A DNA stretch of 64,000 nucleotides from Cyanobacteriota bacterium (GTDB taxonomy: Bacteria; Cyanobacteriota; Cyanobacteriia; CACIAM-69d): NCBI GenBank assembly GCA_022402445.1, contig JAKRSF010000006.1:137243-201242 (forward strand). Direction: 5' to 3'. The notes beneath the pieces are model-generated. The model was not told the origin of the DNA. It did no database searches and saw nothing but the letters and a program-made list of their open reading frames with translations. The translations under genes were made by a program, and so were the position numbers. The first letter of the stretch is position 1. Each line of letters starts with the position of its first letter. Below, in pieces: positions 36,429 through 45,301 of this stretch.

Positions 36429-37748
36429 ATGGGGATGGGACGCGGGGGCCGCCTGGCGATCGCGGGGCTGCTGTTGCTGGCGATCGCGGTGGGGGGCTGT
36501 GGCAATGGGGGCCGGGGGGGCGAGGGGTGGGGGCTTCGCTCTGATCGCGGTGGGGCGATCGAGCTGGAATTTTGGACAATGCAGCTTCAGCCGAAATTTA
36601 CGCCCTATTTTGAGCGGCTGATCGGGGAATTTGAGCAGCAAAATCCGTCCGTGGCGGTGCGCTGGATTGATGTGCCCTGGGCGGCGATGGAGCGCAAGAT
36701 GCTGACGGCGGTGCTGGGGGGGACGGCTCCGGATGTGGCAAATCTAAATCCCAATTTTGCGGCGCGGTTGGCGGCTCGGGGGGCGTGGCTGAATCTGGCG
36801 GCGGTGGTGCCGGAGGCGACGCGATCGCGCTACCTGGACAAGATTTGGCGCGCCAGTGACCTGGAGGGGGAAACCTTTGCGGTGCCCTGGTACCTGACGA
36901 CGCGGGTGACGATCTATAACCAAGGGATTCTGGCGGCGGCGGGCCTGACGGCTCCTCCGGCCACCTATGGGGAGTTGGCGATCGCGGCGCGGACCATCCG
37001 TGAAAGGACGGGCAAGTATGCGATTTTTGCCACCTTTGTGCCGGGGGATTCGGCGGAGGTGCTCGAATCGATGGTGCAGATGGGCATGGTCCTGGTGGAT
37101 GATCGCGGGCGGGCGGCGTTTAATACCCCGGCGGGGCGGGCGGCCTTTGCCTATTGGGTGGATCTATATAAGGAAGGATTGTTGCCGCCGGAGGTGCTGA
37201 CCCAGGGCCATCGCCGCGCGATCGAGCTCTATCAGGCGGGGGAGTTGGCCCTGGTGGCGTCGAGTCCGGAGTTTATCAATGCGATCGCCACCAATGCACC
37301 GACGGTGGCGGCCCAATCCCAGGCGGCTCCGCAGATCGTGGGGGAAACGGGCCAAAGATCCGTGGCGGTGATGAATTTGACGGTGCCCAAGGGGACGGAC
37401 CACCCGGAGGCGGCGGTGAAGTTTGCCCTGTTTGTGACCAATAACGATAACCAGTTGGCCTTTGCCCGAGAGGCGAATGTGTTGCCTTCGACGGGGGCGG
37501 CTTTGGCGGAGTTGTCGGCGGAACTGGGGCGATCGCGCGCGGCGGGCCAGGGGGTGGAGGCGACCCTGTTGCGATCGCGGCAAATCGCGGCGGAACAACT
37601 GACCGAGGCGCGCCCCCTGCTGCCCCCGATCCGAGGCATCCAAAATCTACAAAAAATCCTCTACGAAAATTTGCAGGCGGCGATGCTGGGGGAGAAGACC
37701 ATCGATCAGGCCCTGGCAGACGCTGAGGCGGACTGGAATGAACGCTAG
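36429..37748 (+). CDS. ABC-type sugar-binding lipoprotein (family 1 extracellular SBP)
   Basis: About 439 residues from the ATG at 36429. The first 24 residues form a lipoprotein signal: MGMGRGGRLAIAG, a leucine-rich core, then lipobox VGGC with cysteine 24. The mature protein has the MalE/UgpB-like layout: LEFWTMQLQPKFTPYFERLI, then VRWIDVPWAAMERKMLTAVL, GTAPDVANLNPNFAARLAARG and VPWYLTTRVTIYN. The C-terminal part has TDHPEAAVKFALFVTN. It should bind a sugar or polyol in the periplasm. The matching permease and ATPase genes are not in this window. The longer frame from 36372 is unlikely because it would bury the signal. Confidence 0.88.
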   Translation: MGMGRGGRLAIAGLLLLAIAVGGCGNGGRGGEGWGLRSDRGGAIELEFWTMQLQPKFTPYFERLIGEFEQQNPSVAVRWIDVPWAAMERKMLTAVLGGTAPDVANLNPNFAARLAARGAWLNLAAVVPEATRSRYLDKIWRASDLEGETFAVPWYLTTRVTIYNQGILAAAGLTAPPATYGELAIAARTIRERTGKYAIFATFVPGDSAEVLESMVQMGMVLVDDRGRAAFNTPAGRAAFAYWVDLYKEGLLPPEVLTQGHRRAIELYQAGELALVASSPEFINAIATNAPTVAAQSQAAPQIVGETGQRSVAVMNLTVPKGTDHPEAAVKFALFVTNNDNQLAFAREANVLPSTGAALAELSAELGRSRAAGQGVEATLLRSRQIAAEQLTEARPLLPPIRGIQNLQKILYENLQAAMLGEKTIDQALADAEADWNER

Positions 37749-37810
37749 CAACGGATACTCTTTCAGCTTTCTAAACTAGAACTTCCCGCTAAAAATCAAC
37801 TCAAATTATC

Positions 37811-38086
37811 ATGCGTGAATTGCTGGAACGACTCAAGCTCAACGCCCATTTCCTAACTGATGCCAATGGTCGGCCCACTGCGATCGTTTTAGATTTGAGC
37901 GTCTGGCAACAGCTTTTAGCCCTGCTTGAACGCTTCATTGAATCCCAGGCTGCACCTCCAATTAGTCAGACTCGCCCCAGCGCCCTCAGCCTCATTGGTC
38001 TCGCCAAAACCGATCAAATGCCCCCAAGCGATCATGAAGTTGCTCTGATGCTGGAGGATTATCGGCAGAAAAAATATGATGGGTAG
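37811..38086 (+). CDS. antitoxin-like protein
   Basis: A 91-residue protein. The start FLTDANGRPTAIVLDLSVWQQLLALLERF has the shape of Phd/YefM- or RelB-type antitoxins, which begin with a conserved TD-x-x-G-x-x-x-A-V-V-L strand and a leucine-rich helix. The C-terminal SLIGLAKTDQMPPSDHEVAL...LEDYRQKKY resembles a toxin-neutralising tail. The stretch 37750-38100 is AT-richer than its surroundings and has no HIP1-rich pattern, so it may be transferred DNA. A truncated PIN toxin frame begins 12 bases downstream. No strong ribosome-binding site is seen. Confidence 0.7.
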   Translation: MRELLERLKLNAHFLTDANGRPTAIVLDLSVWQQLLALLERFIESQAAPPISQTRPSALSLIGLAKTDQMPPSDHEVALMLEDYRQKKYDG

Positions 38087-38097
38087 AATCTATAAAA

Positions 38098-38178
38098 GTG
38101 TCGATTAAGCTTTTGCTAGATGCCAATATCCCGCTAGACCTTCTTCTGGAGAGAGCCGTTTCTAGATCATTGGGGTAG
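38098..38178 (+). pseudogene. truncated PIN-domain toxin remnant
   Basis: From a GTG at 38098 the frame reads 26 residues and stops. The sequence KLLLDANIPLDLLLERA closely matches the first strand and helix of VapC-type PIN ribonucleases, which start LLLDTNVLLDLLLERAP; the first metal-binding aspartate is kept. The remaining ~110 residues are missing, because the 3' end runs into the opposite-strand cobQ gene, whose stop lies at 38167. It is therefore a remnant, not an active toxin. Confidence 0.7.
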
Positions 38179-39636
38179 ATCAAGGTACTGGCGGATGGGC
38201 TCAAGGTTGAGGTGAGCTTCGAGCAGGTCGGCCATGGCATCGTACTGTTGGCGCTGCTGCTCCTGCCAGGGGAGGGGATTGGCGAGGTGGCTGTCGATCG
38301 CGGCGGCGATCGCGAGGGCCTGACGCACCGCCGGGGACTCGAACAGGCCGTGGAGATAGGTGCCCCAGACGTTGCTTTGCCGGTGGCCTTCGGGGCGATC
38401 GCGATCGGATTCGTTGACCCACAGGAGCGGATCGAGGGGCTCCGTAGCGATCGTCTGGCCCATGTGGATTTCGTAGGCTTGCCAGGGGGCGCGATCGCCC
38501 GAGGGCCAGCGGGCTTCCACCTGGCGGATGGTTTTGTGAGTTTGAAAAGTAGTGGTGACGGGTAGTAAACCTAGGCCCGGTTGGTCGCCGCGATCGCCCG
38601 CTGCCCCGTCCCCATCGATGAGGCGATCGCCCAGCATCTGGTAACCGCCGCAGATGCCCACCACAGGTACCCCTGCCGCCGCTGCCCGCTGGATCGCCGC
38701 CGCAAGGCCCGTCTCCCGCAACCATTGCAGGTCCCGCAACGTGTTCTTGCTGCCGGGGATGACGATCGCCCGCGTCCCGGTCAGGTCCGCTGCCCGCTCC
38801 ACCCACTGGATCCGCACGCCGCGATCGCCCAGCCAGGGCTGCACATCCTGGGAGTTGGACAAAAAGGGCAGGCGGATCCAGGCGATCGCGGGTCCATCAC
38901 CCCCCGTTTCCGCCAATTGACAGAGGCTATCCTCACTTTCCGGCTGTAGATCGTCCCGATGGGGCAAGGTGCCAAGGTAGGGCAGATCCGGCAGATGTTC
39001 CCTAAAGTGAATGTCCGCCGTTGAAAAGAGGGACAAATCCCCCCGGAATTTATTGACAATGAGCCCCAATCCCCGCGATCGCGCCGCCGGAGGCATTAAC
39101 GTCGCGGTGCCGACCGCCTGGGCAAAGATCCCCCCCCGCTCGATGTCCCCCACCAAAAGCCAGCGGCCGTCGAGGTGCAGCATCGGGCGCAAGTTCACTA
39201 AATCCCGGTGCATCAAATTTAATTCCACCGGACTGCCCGCCCCCTCCAGCAGCAGGACATCGCAGCGATCGCGCCAGCCTTCTAGGGTATCCGCCACAAT
39301 CTCCCATAGGTATTCAATTTTTTGGTAATAGTCCCGCGCCGCAATCACCTCACCGGGCTCCCCGAGGATTACCAGTTGCGATCGCCCATTGCCGCAGGGT
39401 TTGAGCAAAATCGGGTTCATCGCCGCCACGGGCCGCAACCCACAGGCGATCGCCTGAACCGCCTGGGCACGGCCTATCTCCCCCCCCTCTAGCGTCGCGA
39501 AGGAATTATTCGACATATTTTGGGCCTTGAAGGGGGCCACCTTCACCCCCTGCCGCCGCAGCCACGCCCCCAGGGCCGTCGTCAGCCAACTTTTACCCGC
39601 ATTCGATGACGTGCCCAGAATCGAAATGGCCCGCAT
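38167..39636 (-). CDS. cobQ: cobyric acid synthase
   Basis: Amidates four side chains of adenosylcobyrinic acid a,c-diamide using glutamine and ATP. The 489-residue length is normal. The N-terminal ATP domain has [20 protein letters not shown] (P-loop), KAQNMSNNS and [14 protein letters not shown]. The C-terminal glutaminase domain has the catalytic cysteine in [13 protein letters not shown] and the histidine in YLHGLFE. Its ATG is 4 bases downstream of the dctM stop, so it is probably co-transcribed with the TRAP transporter genes. Its 3' end overlaps a toxin remnant. Confidence 0.96.
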   Translation of the reverse strand: MRAISILGTSSNAGKSWLTTALGAWLRRQGVKVAPFKAQNMSNNSFATLEGGEIGRAQAVQAIACGLRPVAAMNPILLKPCGNGRSQLVILGEPGEVIAARDYYQKIEYLWEIVADTLEGWRDRCDVLLLEGAGSPVELNLMHRDLVNLRPMLHLDGRWLLVGDIERGGIFAQAVGTATLMPPAARSRGLGLIVNKFRGDLSLFSTADIHFREHLPDLPYLGTLPHRDDLQPESEDSLCQLAETGGDGPAIAWIRLPFLSNSQDVQPWLGDRGVRIQWVERAADLTGTRAIVIPGSKNTLRDLQWLRETGLAAAIQRAAAAGVPVVGICGGYQMLGDRLIDGDGAAGDRGDQPGLGLLPVTTTFQTHKTIRQVEARWPSGDRAPWQAYEIHMGQTIATEPLDPLLWVNESDRDRPEGHRQSNVWGTYLHGLFESPAVRQALAIAAAIDSHLANPLPWQEQQRQQYDAMADLLEAHLNLEPIRQYLDLPQ

Positions 39637-39640
39637 GGCG

Positions 39641-40984
39641 CTACTGAACCTTGCTCAAGGACGGCAAAAAACTAACTAGGTCAGGGAAAATAATCACCGC
39701 CAGAAGGACCACTAACTGGAGGCCAATGAAGGGAATTACGCCCCGATAAATGGTTTCCGTTTTGATTTCCGGTGGCGTTACCCCGCGCAAATAAAACAGG
39801 GCAAACCCAAAGGGCGGCGTTAGGAATGAGGTCTGGAGATTGGCCCCCAAAATCACGCCATACCAAATCATATCCATGCCAAGGGTTTGGGCGACGGGGG
39901 CAAAGAGGGGCACCACGATAAAGGCAATTTCAAAGAAGTCGATGAAAAAGCCTAGGATAAAAATCGTCAGCATATTGACGAATAAAAAGCCGACTTGACC
40001 CCCCGGTAAATTCGCCAGCAGATCGAACATGAAGCGATCGCCATGGACCCCGCGAAACACCAAACTAAAGGCCGTCGAGCCGATCAAAATGAAGATCACC
40101 ATGCTCGAAATCCGCAGGGTGTTGTCGCAGGCTTGCCGCAGCGATCGCCAATCCAACCGGTTATTCAATTTCGCGAGGCCCATGGCCCCCAACGCACCGA
40201 TCGCGCCCGCCTCCGTGGGGGTAGCAATGCCAAAGAAAATGCTGCCCAACACCAGCAAAATCAGGACCAGCGGCGGCACCATCACGGTCATCACCCGGCG
40301 CAGCAGCAGGCGGCGGCCCCCCACGTCCCGCACCGATTCCGGCAGGGCGGGGGCGAGATCGGGCTTTAGGAACGCGATCAGGGCCACATAGGCCGCAAAT
40401 GCGCCGGTCATCATTAATCCCGGCACAATCGACCCCACGAACAGGCTCCCGACGGATACCCCCAGTTGATCCCCCAGGACCACCAAAACCACGCTGGGGG
40501 GAATGATTTGCCCGAGGGTGCCGGAGGCGGCGATCACCCCCGTGGCGAGGCCGCGATCGTAGCCGTAGCGCAGCATGATCGGCAGGGAAATGAGGCCCAT
40601 GGCGACGACGGTGGCGGCGACGACGCCGGTGGTTGCGGCCAGCAGCGCTCCCACCAGGACCACCGCCAGGGCGAGGCCCCCCCGCAGGCGACCGAACAGA
40701 ATGCCCATGGTTTCGAGCAACTGTTCAGCGATGCCGGATTTTTCGAGAATCACCCCCAGAAAGATGAAGTAGGGGATCGCCAGGAGGGTGTAGTTCTGCA
40801 TGATCCCGAAGATGCGACCGGGCAGGGCGGTCATGAAGATCGGGTCAAAGGCTCCGACGGCCCACCCCACGAGGCCAAAGGCGATCGCGGTGCCGCCCAG
40901 GGAAAAGGCGACGGGGTAGCCCAGGGCCAAAATCAGCAGGGCTCCGGCGAACATCAGTGGCCCTAGCCAGTCATAGCCCGCCAT
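39641..40984 (-). CDS. dctM: TRAP transporter large permease, DctM type
   Basis: A 447-residue polytopic membrane protein with about 12 hydrophobic segments. It has the DctM stretches [23 protein letters not shown] and [23 protein letters not shown], and the C-terminal [23 protein letters not shown]. It imports small acids or related solutes using an ion gradient, together with a small permease and a periplasmic binding protein. It overlaps the dctQ gene by 14 bases, so the two are translationally linked. No binding-protein (DctP) gene is in this window, so the substrate cannot be inferred. Confidence 0.92.
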   Translation of the reverse strand: MAGYDWLGPLMFAGALLILALGYPVAFSLGGTAIAFGLVGWAVGAFDPIFMTALPGRIFGIMQNYTLLAIPYFIFLGVILEKSGIAEQLLETMGILFGRLRGGLALAVVLVGALLAATTGVVAATVVAMGLISLPIMLRYGYDRGLATGVIAASGTLGQIIPPSVVLVVLGDQLGVSVGSLFVGSIVPGLMMTGAFAAYVALIAFLKPDLAPALPESVRDVGGRRLLLRRVMTVMVPPLVLILLVLGSIFFGIATPTEAGAIGALGAMGLAKLNNRLDWRSLRQACDNTLRISSMVIFILIGSTAFSLVFRGVHGDRFMFDLLANLPGGQVGFLFVNMLTIFILGFFIDFFEIAFIVVPLFAPVAQTLGMDMIWYGVILGANLQTSFLTPPFGFALFYLRGVTPPEIKTETIYRGVIPFIGLQLVVLLAVIIFPDLVSFLPSLSKVQ

Positions 40985-41525
40985 GGTGATCCTCCTGGGG
41001 TTGGGCGATCGCGCCCCGCAGCAGGGCGACCTGTTTAATGGCTTCAGAAATGCCTTGAATAATGAGCAAAATGAAACTCAAAATGACGGCGGTTTTGATG
41101 GGATAGCGCGGCAGGCCACCAGGATCAGAGGACATTTCAAAGATTTTCCAGGAATTGAAGGTCCAGGTCCAGGAAAAGTAAATGCCCAGGAGACAAAAGG
41201 GAATTAAAAATAGGCTGATGCCGATGAGATTGGCGATCGCTTTGCGGCGGATGGGCCAGCCTTTATAGAACACATCCACGCGCACATGTTCATCGTGCTT
41301 GAGGGCGTAGGCGGCTCCGAAGAGAAAGACCAGATCAAATAAATACCACTGGGCTTCCACGAGGGTATTGGTGGTGAGGTTAACGCCGATCGCGCGGCCC
41401 AGGTAGCGCCCCACCACGTTCCATGCGCCGATCGCCACCATCGCCAGGACGAGCCAATAGGTGAGGCGGCCAAGTTGTTCTATGGCGCGATCAATCAGCC
41501 GAGATAGGCGCAGCAGTTTTTGCAT
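40971..41525 (-). CDS. dctQ: TRAP transporter small permease, DctQ type
   Basis: A 184-residue protein with four hydrophobic segments, as normal for DctQ. It has GAWNVVGRYLGRA and the conserved AQWYLFDLVFLFGAAYALKHDEHVRVDVFY, the best family marker. It is the partner of DctM in the inner membrane. First gene of a dctQ-dctM-cobQ unit. Confidence 0.92.
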   Translation of the reverse strand: MQKLLRLSRLIDRAIEQLGRLTYWLVLAMVAIGAWNVVGRYLGRAIGVNLTTNTLVEAQWYLFDLVFLFGAAYALKHDEHVRVDVFYKGWPIRRKAIANLIGISLFLIPFCLLGIYFSWTWTFNSWKIFEMSSDPGGLPRYPIKTAVILSFILLIIQGISEAIKQVALLRGAIAQPQEDHHGGL

Positions 41526-41636
41526 GGGGGCCGTTCTGGATTCTCCGTACCCAAGAGAATAGCGCTGACCTTGGCCCCTGGCGCGATCGCGGTGGAAAAA
41601 AACAGGAAAACCTAGGAAATGTCGCCAATTCCGTCC

Positions 41637-41698
41637 CCGTAGGGGTTGGGTCTCCCAACCCGGCCCTACGCGATCACCCCAAACCCGTTCAACCTTCT
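41637..41698. repeat. MITE-like intergenic repeat, truncated copy
   Basis: Begins with CCGTAGGGG (41637-41645) and shares the TTGGGTCTCCCAACC stretch and the core CCCAAACCCGTTCAACCTT with the copies at 7648 and 54302. The right half with the GGGCGG stem and CCCCTACGG end is missing. It lies between dctQ and the anti-sigma kinase gene. Confidence 0.55.
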
Positions 41699-41768
41699 TG
41701 GAAACGCGATCGCAAGGGCAGGATAGGGAACCGGGGCGGAGAACTAGGCGGGGGCAGGGCGGGGATTT

Positions 41769-42434
41769 TCAACCGGGACGCGATCGCGACGTCGCCGACG
41801 CCGGGGGCACCGAAGGCATCAAGGATTTGGACAGCAGCAGACAGTTGCGATCGCCCACCCGCTGATAGTCCATCGAATCCACCATGCGATGGATGAACAG
41901 CAATCCGCGCCCCGATTCCTTTTCGAGGGGATCACCACCCGCAAATTTTTCCAGCGTCGTCGCCAACTGCCCCAGCAAATCGTAGGGCTGGCCCCGATCC
42001 CAAATCTGCAAATCCACCTGCTCCCGCCGCTGGATCACATGCAGCTCAATCGGCGTCCGTTCATCAAGCCCCCGGTGGGCATGGCGCACCGCATTCGTAA
42101 ACGCCTCCGCGATCGCCAGTTGCAAACTCGCCATTTGCTCCCCCGTCAGACCCGACACACAGTCGCTAAACCACGCCTGCACTGTCGGCAACTCCTCCAG
42201 GCGAGACGGACTGCGCAGACAGCCCTGCTGAAATTCGGGAAACTGGCCCGTCGCCGCCGCCGAAGACGCGCCCCCCGACGACTCCCCATGATGCTGGGCC
42301 ACCGAAGCGCCGCGATCGCGCGATCGCCCCATCCCCAAAGGCGCACCCACCGCCTTCACCATGGCCTTAAGGGTGGCTTTGAGCGCACGGACCAGCCGCC
42401 GCCACAGGGACCGCCAATTGAACCGGGAGACCAC
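41769..42434 (-). CDS. anti-sigma-factor-type serine kinase (HATPase_c_2)
   Basis: A 221-residue protein. The first 60 residues are basic and low complexity. The GHKL ATPase domain of the RsbW/SpoIIAB kind runs from about 75: N box LAIAEAFTNAVRHAHRG, then LQIWDRGQPYD in the place of the G1 box and ESGRGLLFIHRMVD as the G2 box. Proteins of this kind bind or phosphorylate STAS-domain antagonists. Its GTG start is 2 bases after the stop of the STAS-sugar transferase gene, so the two are likely translated together. No cognate sigma factor or phosphatase is in the window. Confidence 0.82.
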   Translation of the reverse strand: MVSRFNWRSLWRRLVRALKATLKAMVKAVGAPLGMGRSRDRGASVAQHHGESSGGASSAAATGQFPEFQQGCLRSPSRLEELPTVQAWFSDCVSGLTGEQMASLQLAIAEAFTNAVRHAHRGLDERTPIELHVIQRREQVDLQIWDRGQPYDLLGQLATTLEKFAGGDPLEKESGRGLLFIHRMVDSMDYQRVGDRNCLLLSKSLMPSVPPASATSRSRPG

Positions 42435-42436
42435 AA

Positions 42437-43450
42437 CTACATCGCCCCACTGTTCTTGTTGAACACCACCGCGATCGTCCTGAAAATGAGCTGAAGGTCG
42501 TAGCGCAAACTCCAGCTATTTTGATACTTCAAATCCATCTGGATGATGTCTTCAAAATTCTTCACCGTTGAACGGCCATTCACCTGCCACTCCCCCGTCA
42601 TCCCAGGGCGCACGTCCAGCCGCTGCCACGACGGCACCTCATAGCGATCGACCTCATCTTGAGTCGGCGGGCGCGTCCCCACCAGGCTCATTTCCCCCTT
42701 CAACACATTCCAAAATTGGGGCAGTTCATCCAAACTCGTGCGCCGCAAAAAACGCCCAACGCTGGTGATGCGCGGATCGTTGGAATTTTTGAAAATGGCC
42801 CCTTCCGCCTCGTTTTTTACTTCATGGCGACGCGCTTCGGCATCCACCACCATCGAGCGGAATTTCCATAGGCGAAACCGCCGCCCCATCCAGCCGCAGC
42901 GGGTTTGGCTAAATAAAATCGGGCCGGGGCTGTCGATGCGAATGGCGATCGCAATGGGCACAAACAAAATCGCCGTAATCCCCAACCCCACCAGCGACCC
43001 AGCAATATCCATCGCCCGCTTCACCCAGGACCGCACGGAGGGGTGAGTTTCCGGCGGGCGGTTCTGGTCGCGGCGGCTGGGGCGGCCCTGGTCGCGGGTT
43101 TCGGGGGCTTCGGGGGCTAGCTCCACCGTCAGGACGCGATCGAGACTCGTCAGGGCCAGCACCGACATCACCGGCGGCCGCACATTTTGCAGCACCAGTT
43201 CCACCTCCTGGCCCGACACCAGCTTATAGACCCCCACCAGCGCCCCGACGCCGCTGCTGTCCATAAAAACCGTGCGGTCAAAGTCCAGCAGGAGCCGTTT
43301 GGGGCGCGGGTTGGCCCCGAGAATCGATTGACAAGCTTCCTTGAAGGCCACCGCCTCGAGCACGCAGAGGCGCTCGGTGATGCGGACAATGGAATCGGTG
43401 CCGGAATATGCGATGGGAAAGTTCACGGGGGAGGACGACTGGGTAGCCAT
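42437..43450 (-). CDS. STAS domain fused to a sugar transferase (WbaP/EpsE type)
   Basis: About 337 residues from the ATG at 43450. Residues 10-115 are a STAS domain with the phosphorylatable serine in FMDSSGVGALVG. From about 140 it is a bacterial sugar transferase that loads the first sugar phosphate onto undecaprenyl phosphate. This part has one membrane segment (AGSLVGLGITAILFVPIAIA) and a catalytic domain with GRRFRLWKFRSM, SVGRFLRRTSLDELPQFWNV and MSLVGTRPP. The usual end VRPGMTGEWQVNGRS follows. STAS domains are common in signalling but rarely attached to this enzyme. It should act in exopolysaccharide initiation at the inner membrane. The kinase gene follows directly. Confidence 0.88.
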   Translation of the reverse strand: MATQSSSPVNFPIAYSGTDSIVRITERLCVLEAVAFKEACQSILGANPRPKRLLLDFDRTVFMDSSGVGALVGVYKLVSGQEVELVLQNVRPPVMSVLALTSLDRVLTVELAPEAPETRDQGRPSRRDQNRPPETHPSVRSWVKRAMDIAGSLVGLGITAILFVPIAIAIRIDSPGPILFSQTRCGWMGRRFRLWKFRSMVVDAEARRHEVKNEAEGAIFKNSNDPRITSVGRFLRRTSLDELPQFWNVLKGEMSLVGTRPPTQDEVDRYEVPSWQRLDVRPGMTGEWQVNGRSTVKNFEDIIQMDLKYQNSWSLRYDLQLIFRTIAVVFNKNSGAM

Positions 43451-43781
43451 GGACGATGCTCTTGGGGGGATAGGCCGCGATCGCGGGGGCTTAGGGGTCA
43501 GGGACCAGTCAAAATGGACAGATCGGACCTGGGGCCGTAGCCGCACGAAACCGATGGATGCACCCCAGTGATTGGGTACCGATTGACGGGTGACAACACC
43601 TCATTAGGTATAGCCGACTCCCCCATATATATCCGAATCCTTCTATAAATTTCGAGGGATCGGAAACACCGTCATAATTTTTCTCGGTTCCCGGTTCTTC
43701 GCGCCGTTTCCCTGGCCGTTGGGCCTGCCCATTGCGCCCCTGGATGGCGATTGTTTTGAAGGTGATTTTGTGGATGCTGTG
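43451..43781. promoter_or_regulatory. divergent AT-rich promoter region
   Basis: The segment 43600-43690 is strongly AT-rich for this genome, with TATAGC (near 43610), TATATAT (near 43625) and TATAAA (near 43645) as candidate -10 elements on either strand. It serves the STAS fusion gene to the left and the M20 gene to the right. Exact -35 elements could not be fixed. Confidence 0.4.
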
Positions 43782-45029
43782 ATGAACGCCGCGATCGCGC
43801 CCCCGGTGGCCCCCGACCTGATCAAATCCATCACCGAAGCCCTCCTGCCGCGCCTGCGGGATATCCGACGGCACCTCCATGCCCATCCGGAACTGAGCGG
43901 CCAGGAAACCGAAACGGCGGCCTATGTGGCGGGGGTGATGTCGTCGATCGGCTGCCCGGTGCGCGAGGGGGTGGGCCGCACGGGCCTGGTGGCGGAACTG
44001 GCGGGAACGGGGGCCGATCCCCGGCGGCTGGCGATCCGGGCGGATATGGACGCCCTGCCCATCCAGGAGGAAACCCTCTTGGCCTATAGCTCCCTGCGGC
44101 CCGGAGTGTGCCACGCCTGCGGCCACGATATCCACACCACCGTGGCCCTGGGGACGGCGATGGTCCTGGCGGAGGTAAGAAAAACCCTGCCGGGAGAAGC
44201 CCTGCCGGGGGATGTGCGGTTTCTGTTTCAGCCCGCCGAGGAGGTGGCCCAAGGGGCGCGGTGGATGGTGGCGGACGGGGCCATGGAGGGGGTCAGCGCC
44301 ATTCTGGGGCTCCATGTGTTCCCGACGATCGCGGGGGGCTCGGTGGGGGTGCGCTATGGGGCCTTGACGGCGGCGGCGGATGATTTGGAACTGATCATCC
44401 GGGGGGAATCCGGCCACGGGGCGCGGCCCCACGAGGCGGTGGATGCCATTTGGCTGGCGGCCCAGGTGGTGACGACGCTGCAACAGGCGATCGCCCGGAC
44501 CCATAACCCCCTGCGGCCCGTGGTGCTGACCATTGGCCAAATCCAGGGGGGCCGTGCGCCCAATGTCATCGCCGATCGCGTGCGGCTGGTGGGCACCGTG
44601 CGATCGCTCCACCCGGACACCACGGCGGATCTGCCCCAATGGATCGACAACATCGTCGGGGGCATCTGTCGGTCCCACGGGGCGCGCTATGAGTTGAACT
44701 ACCGCCCAGGGGTGCCCTCGGTCCATAACCATGACGCCCTCACCCGCCTGTTGGAAACCAGCGCCCGGACGGCCCTGGGCGATGGCGCCGTGGAGGTGCT
44801 GGCGGAACCGTCATTGGGGGCCGAAGATTTTTCCATTTATTTAAAGGAATGCCCCGGCAGCATGTTCCGCCTTGGGGTGGGCTGGAGCGATCGCCCCAAC
44901 TATCCCCTCCACCATCCTAAATTTGAGGCCAACGAGGCCGCGATCGCCGCCGGTGTCATCACCCTCGCCAGCGCCGCCGTACGCTACTGGCACACCCCAG
45001 AACTTAAACCGCCACTGGCTGAGGCTTAA
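43782..45029 (+). CDS. M20 family amidohydrolase (N-acyl amino acid hydrolase type)
   Basis: About 415 residues from the ATG at 43782 (the open frame starts at a TTG at 43719). Metal-site motifs are intact: IRADMDALPIQEET, HACGHDIHTTVALGTA and FQPAEEVAQGARWMVADGAM. The dimerisation domain contains LIIRGESGHGARPHEAVDAI, and the C-terminal GAEDFSIYLKECPGSMFRLG supplies the last ligand. Relatives deacylate N-acetyl amino acids, auxin conjugates or similar; the natural substrate is unknown. The Pho-box-like array of the pst genes overlaps its 3' end. Confidence 0.92.
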   Translation: MNAAIAPPVAPDLIKSITEALLPRLRDIRRHLHAHPELSGQETETAAYVAGVMSSIGCPVREGVGRTGLVAELAGTGADPRRLAIRADMDALPIQEETLLAYSSLRPGVCHACGHDIHTTVALGTAMVLAEVRKTLPGEALPGDVRFLFQPAEEVAQGARWMVADGAMEGVSAILGLHVFPTIAGGSVGVRYGALTAAADDLELIIRGESGHGARPHEAVDAIWLAAQVVTTLQQAIARTHNPLRPVVLTIGQIQGGRAPNVIADRVRLVGTVRSLHPDTTADLPQWIDNIVGGICRSHGARYELNYRPGVPSVHNHDALTRLLETSARTALGDGAVEVLAEPSLGAEDFSIYLKECPGSMFRLGVGWSDRPNYPLHHPKFEANEAAIAAGVITLASAAVRYWHTPELKPPLAEA

Positions 45030-45043
45030 CCTGCTCTTAAATC
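45003..45043 (+). promoter_or_regulatory. Pho-box-like array upstream of pstS
   Basis: CTTAAACC at 45003, CTTAACCT at 45025 and CTTAAATC at 45036 lie on an 11-base grid; the slot at 45014 is degenerate. This matches the cyanobacterial Pho box, tandem YTTAAYYW octamers every 11 bp bound by the SphR/PhoB regulator. It sits about 260 bases before pstS and overlaps the stop codon of the M20 gene. Confidence 0.7.
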
Positions 45044-45301
45044 ACGACGGTCGAGCATCCCTTATTCTGGCTCTGTCGCCAGCGCTGGATCCGTCATTTC
45101 TGGCCCGCGCGGCTGCGTTTAGCGCCAACAGACCCAAGACTTTGGCCCGTCCGTCCGGTTGCCGCGATCGCTACCCAAGCGTCAACGGAGCCCGTCTCCG
45201 TCCATGGATGGCCACGCATCACCGACCCAACGCAACCGCCGCCGACGCACCCTTCCCGATCTTAAAGAACGACCATTCAAGCACTTCAAACGAGCGACCC
45301 C

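Noticed and set aside
43509-44732. 407-codon open frame opposite the M20 gene
   Set aside because: Antisense to an intact M20 peptidase; histidine/arginine-rich composition is typical of frame shadows.
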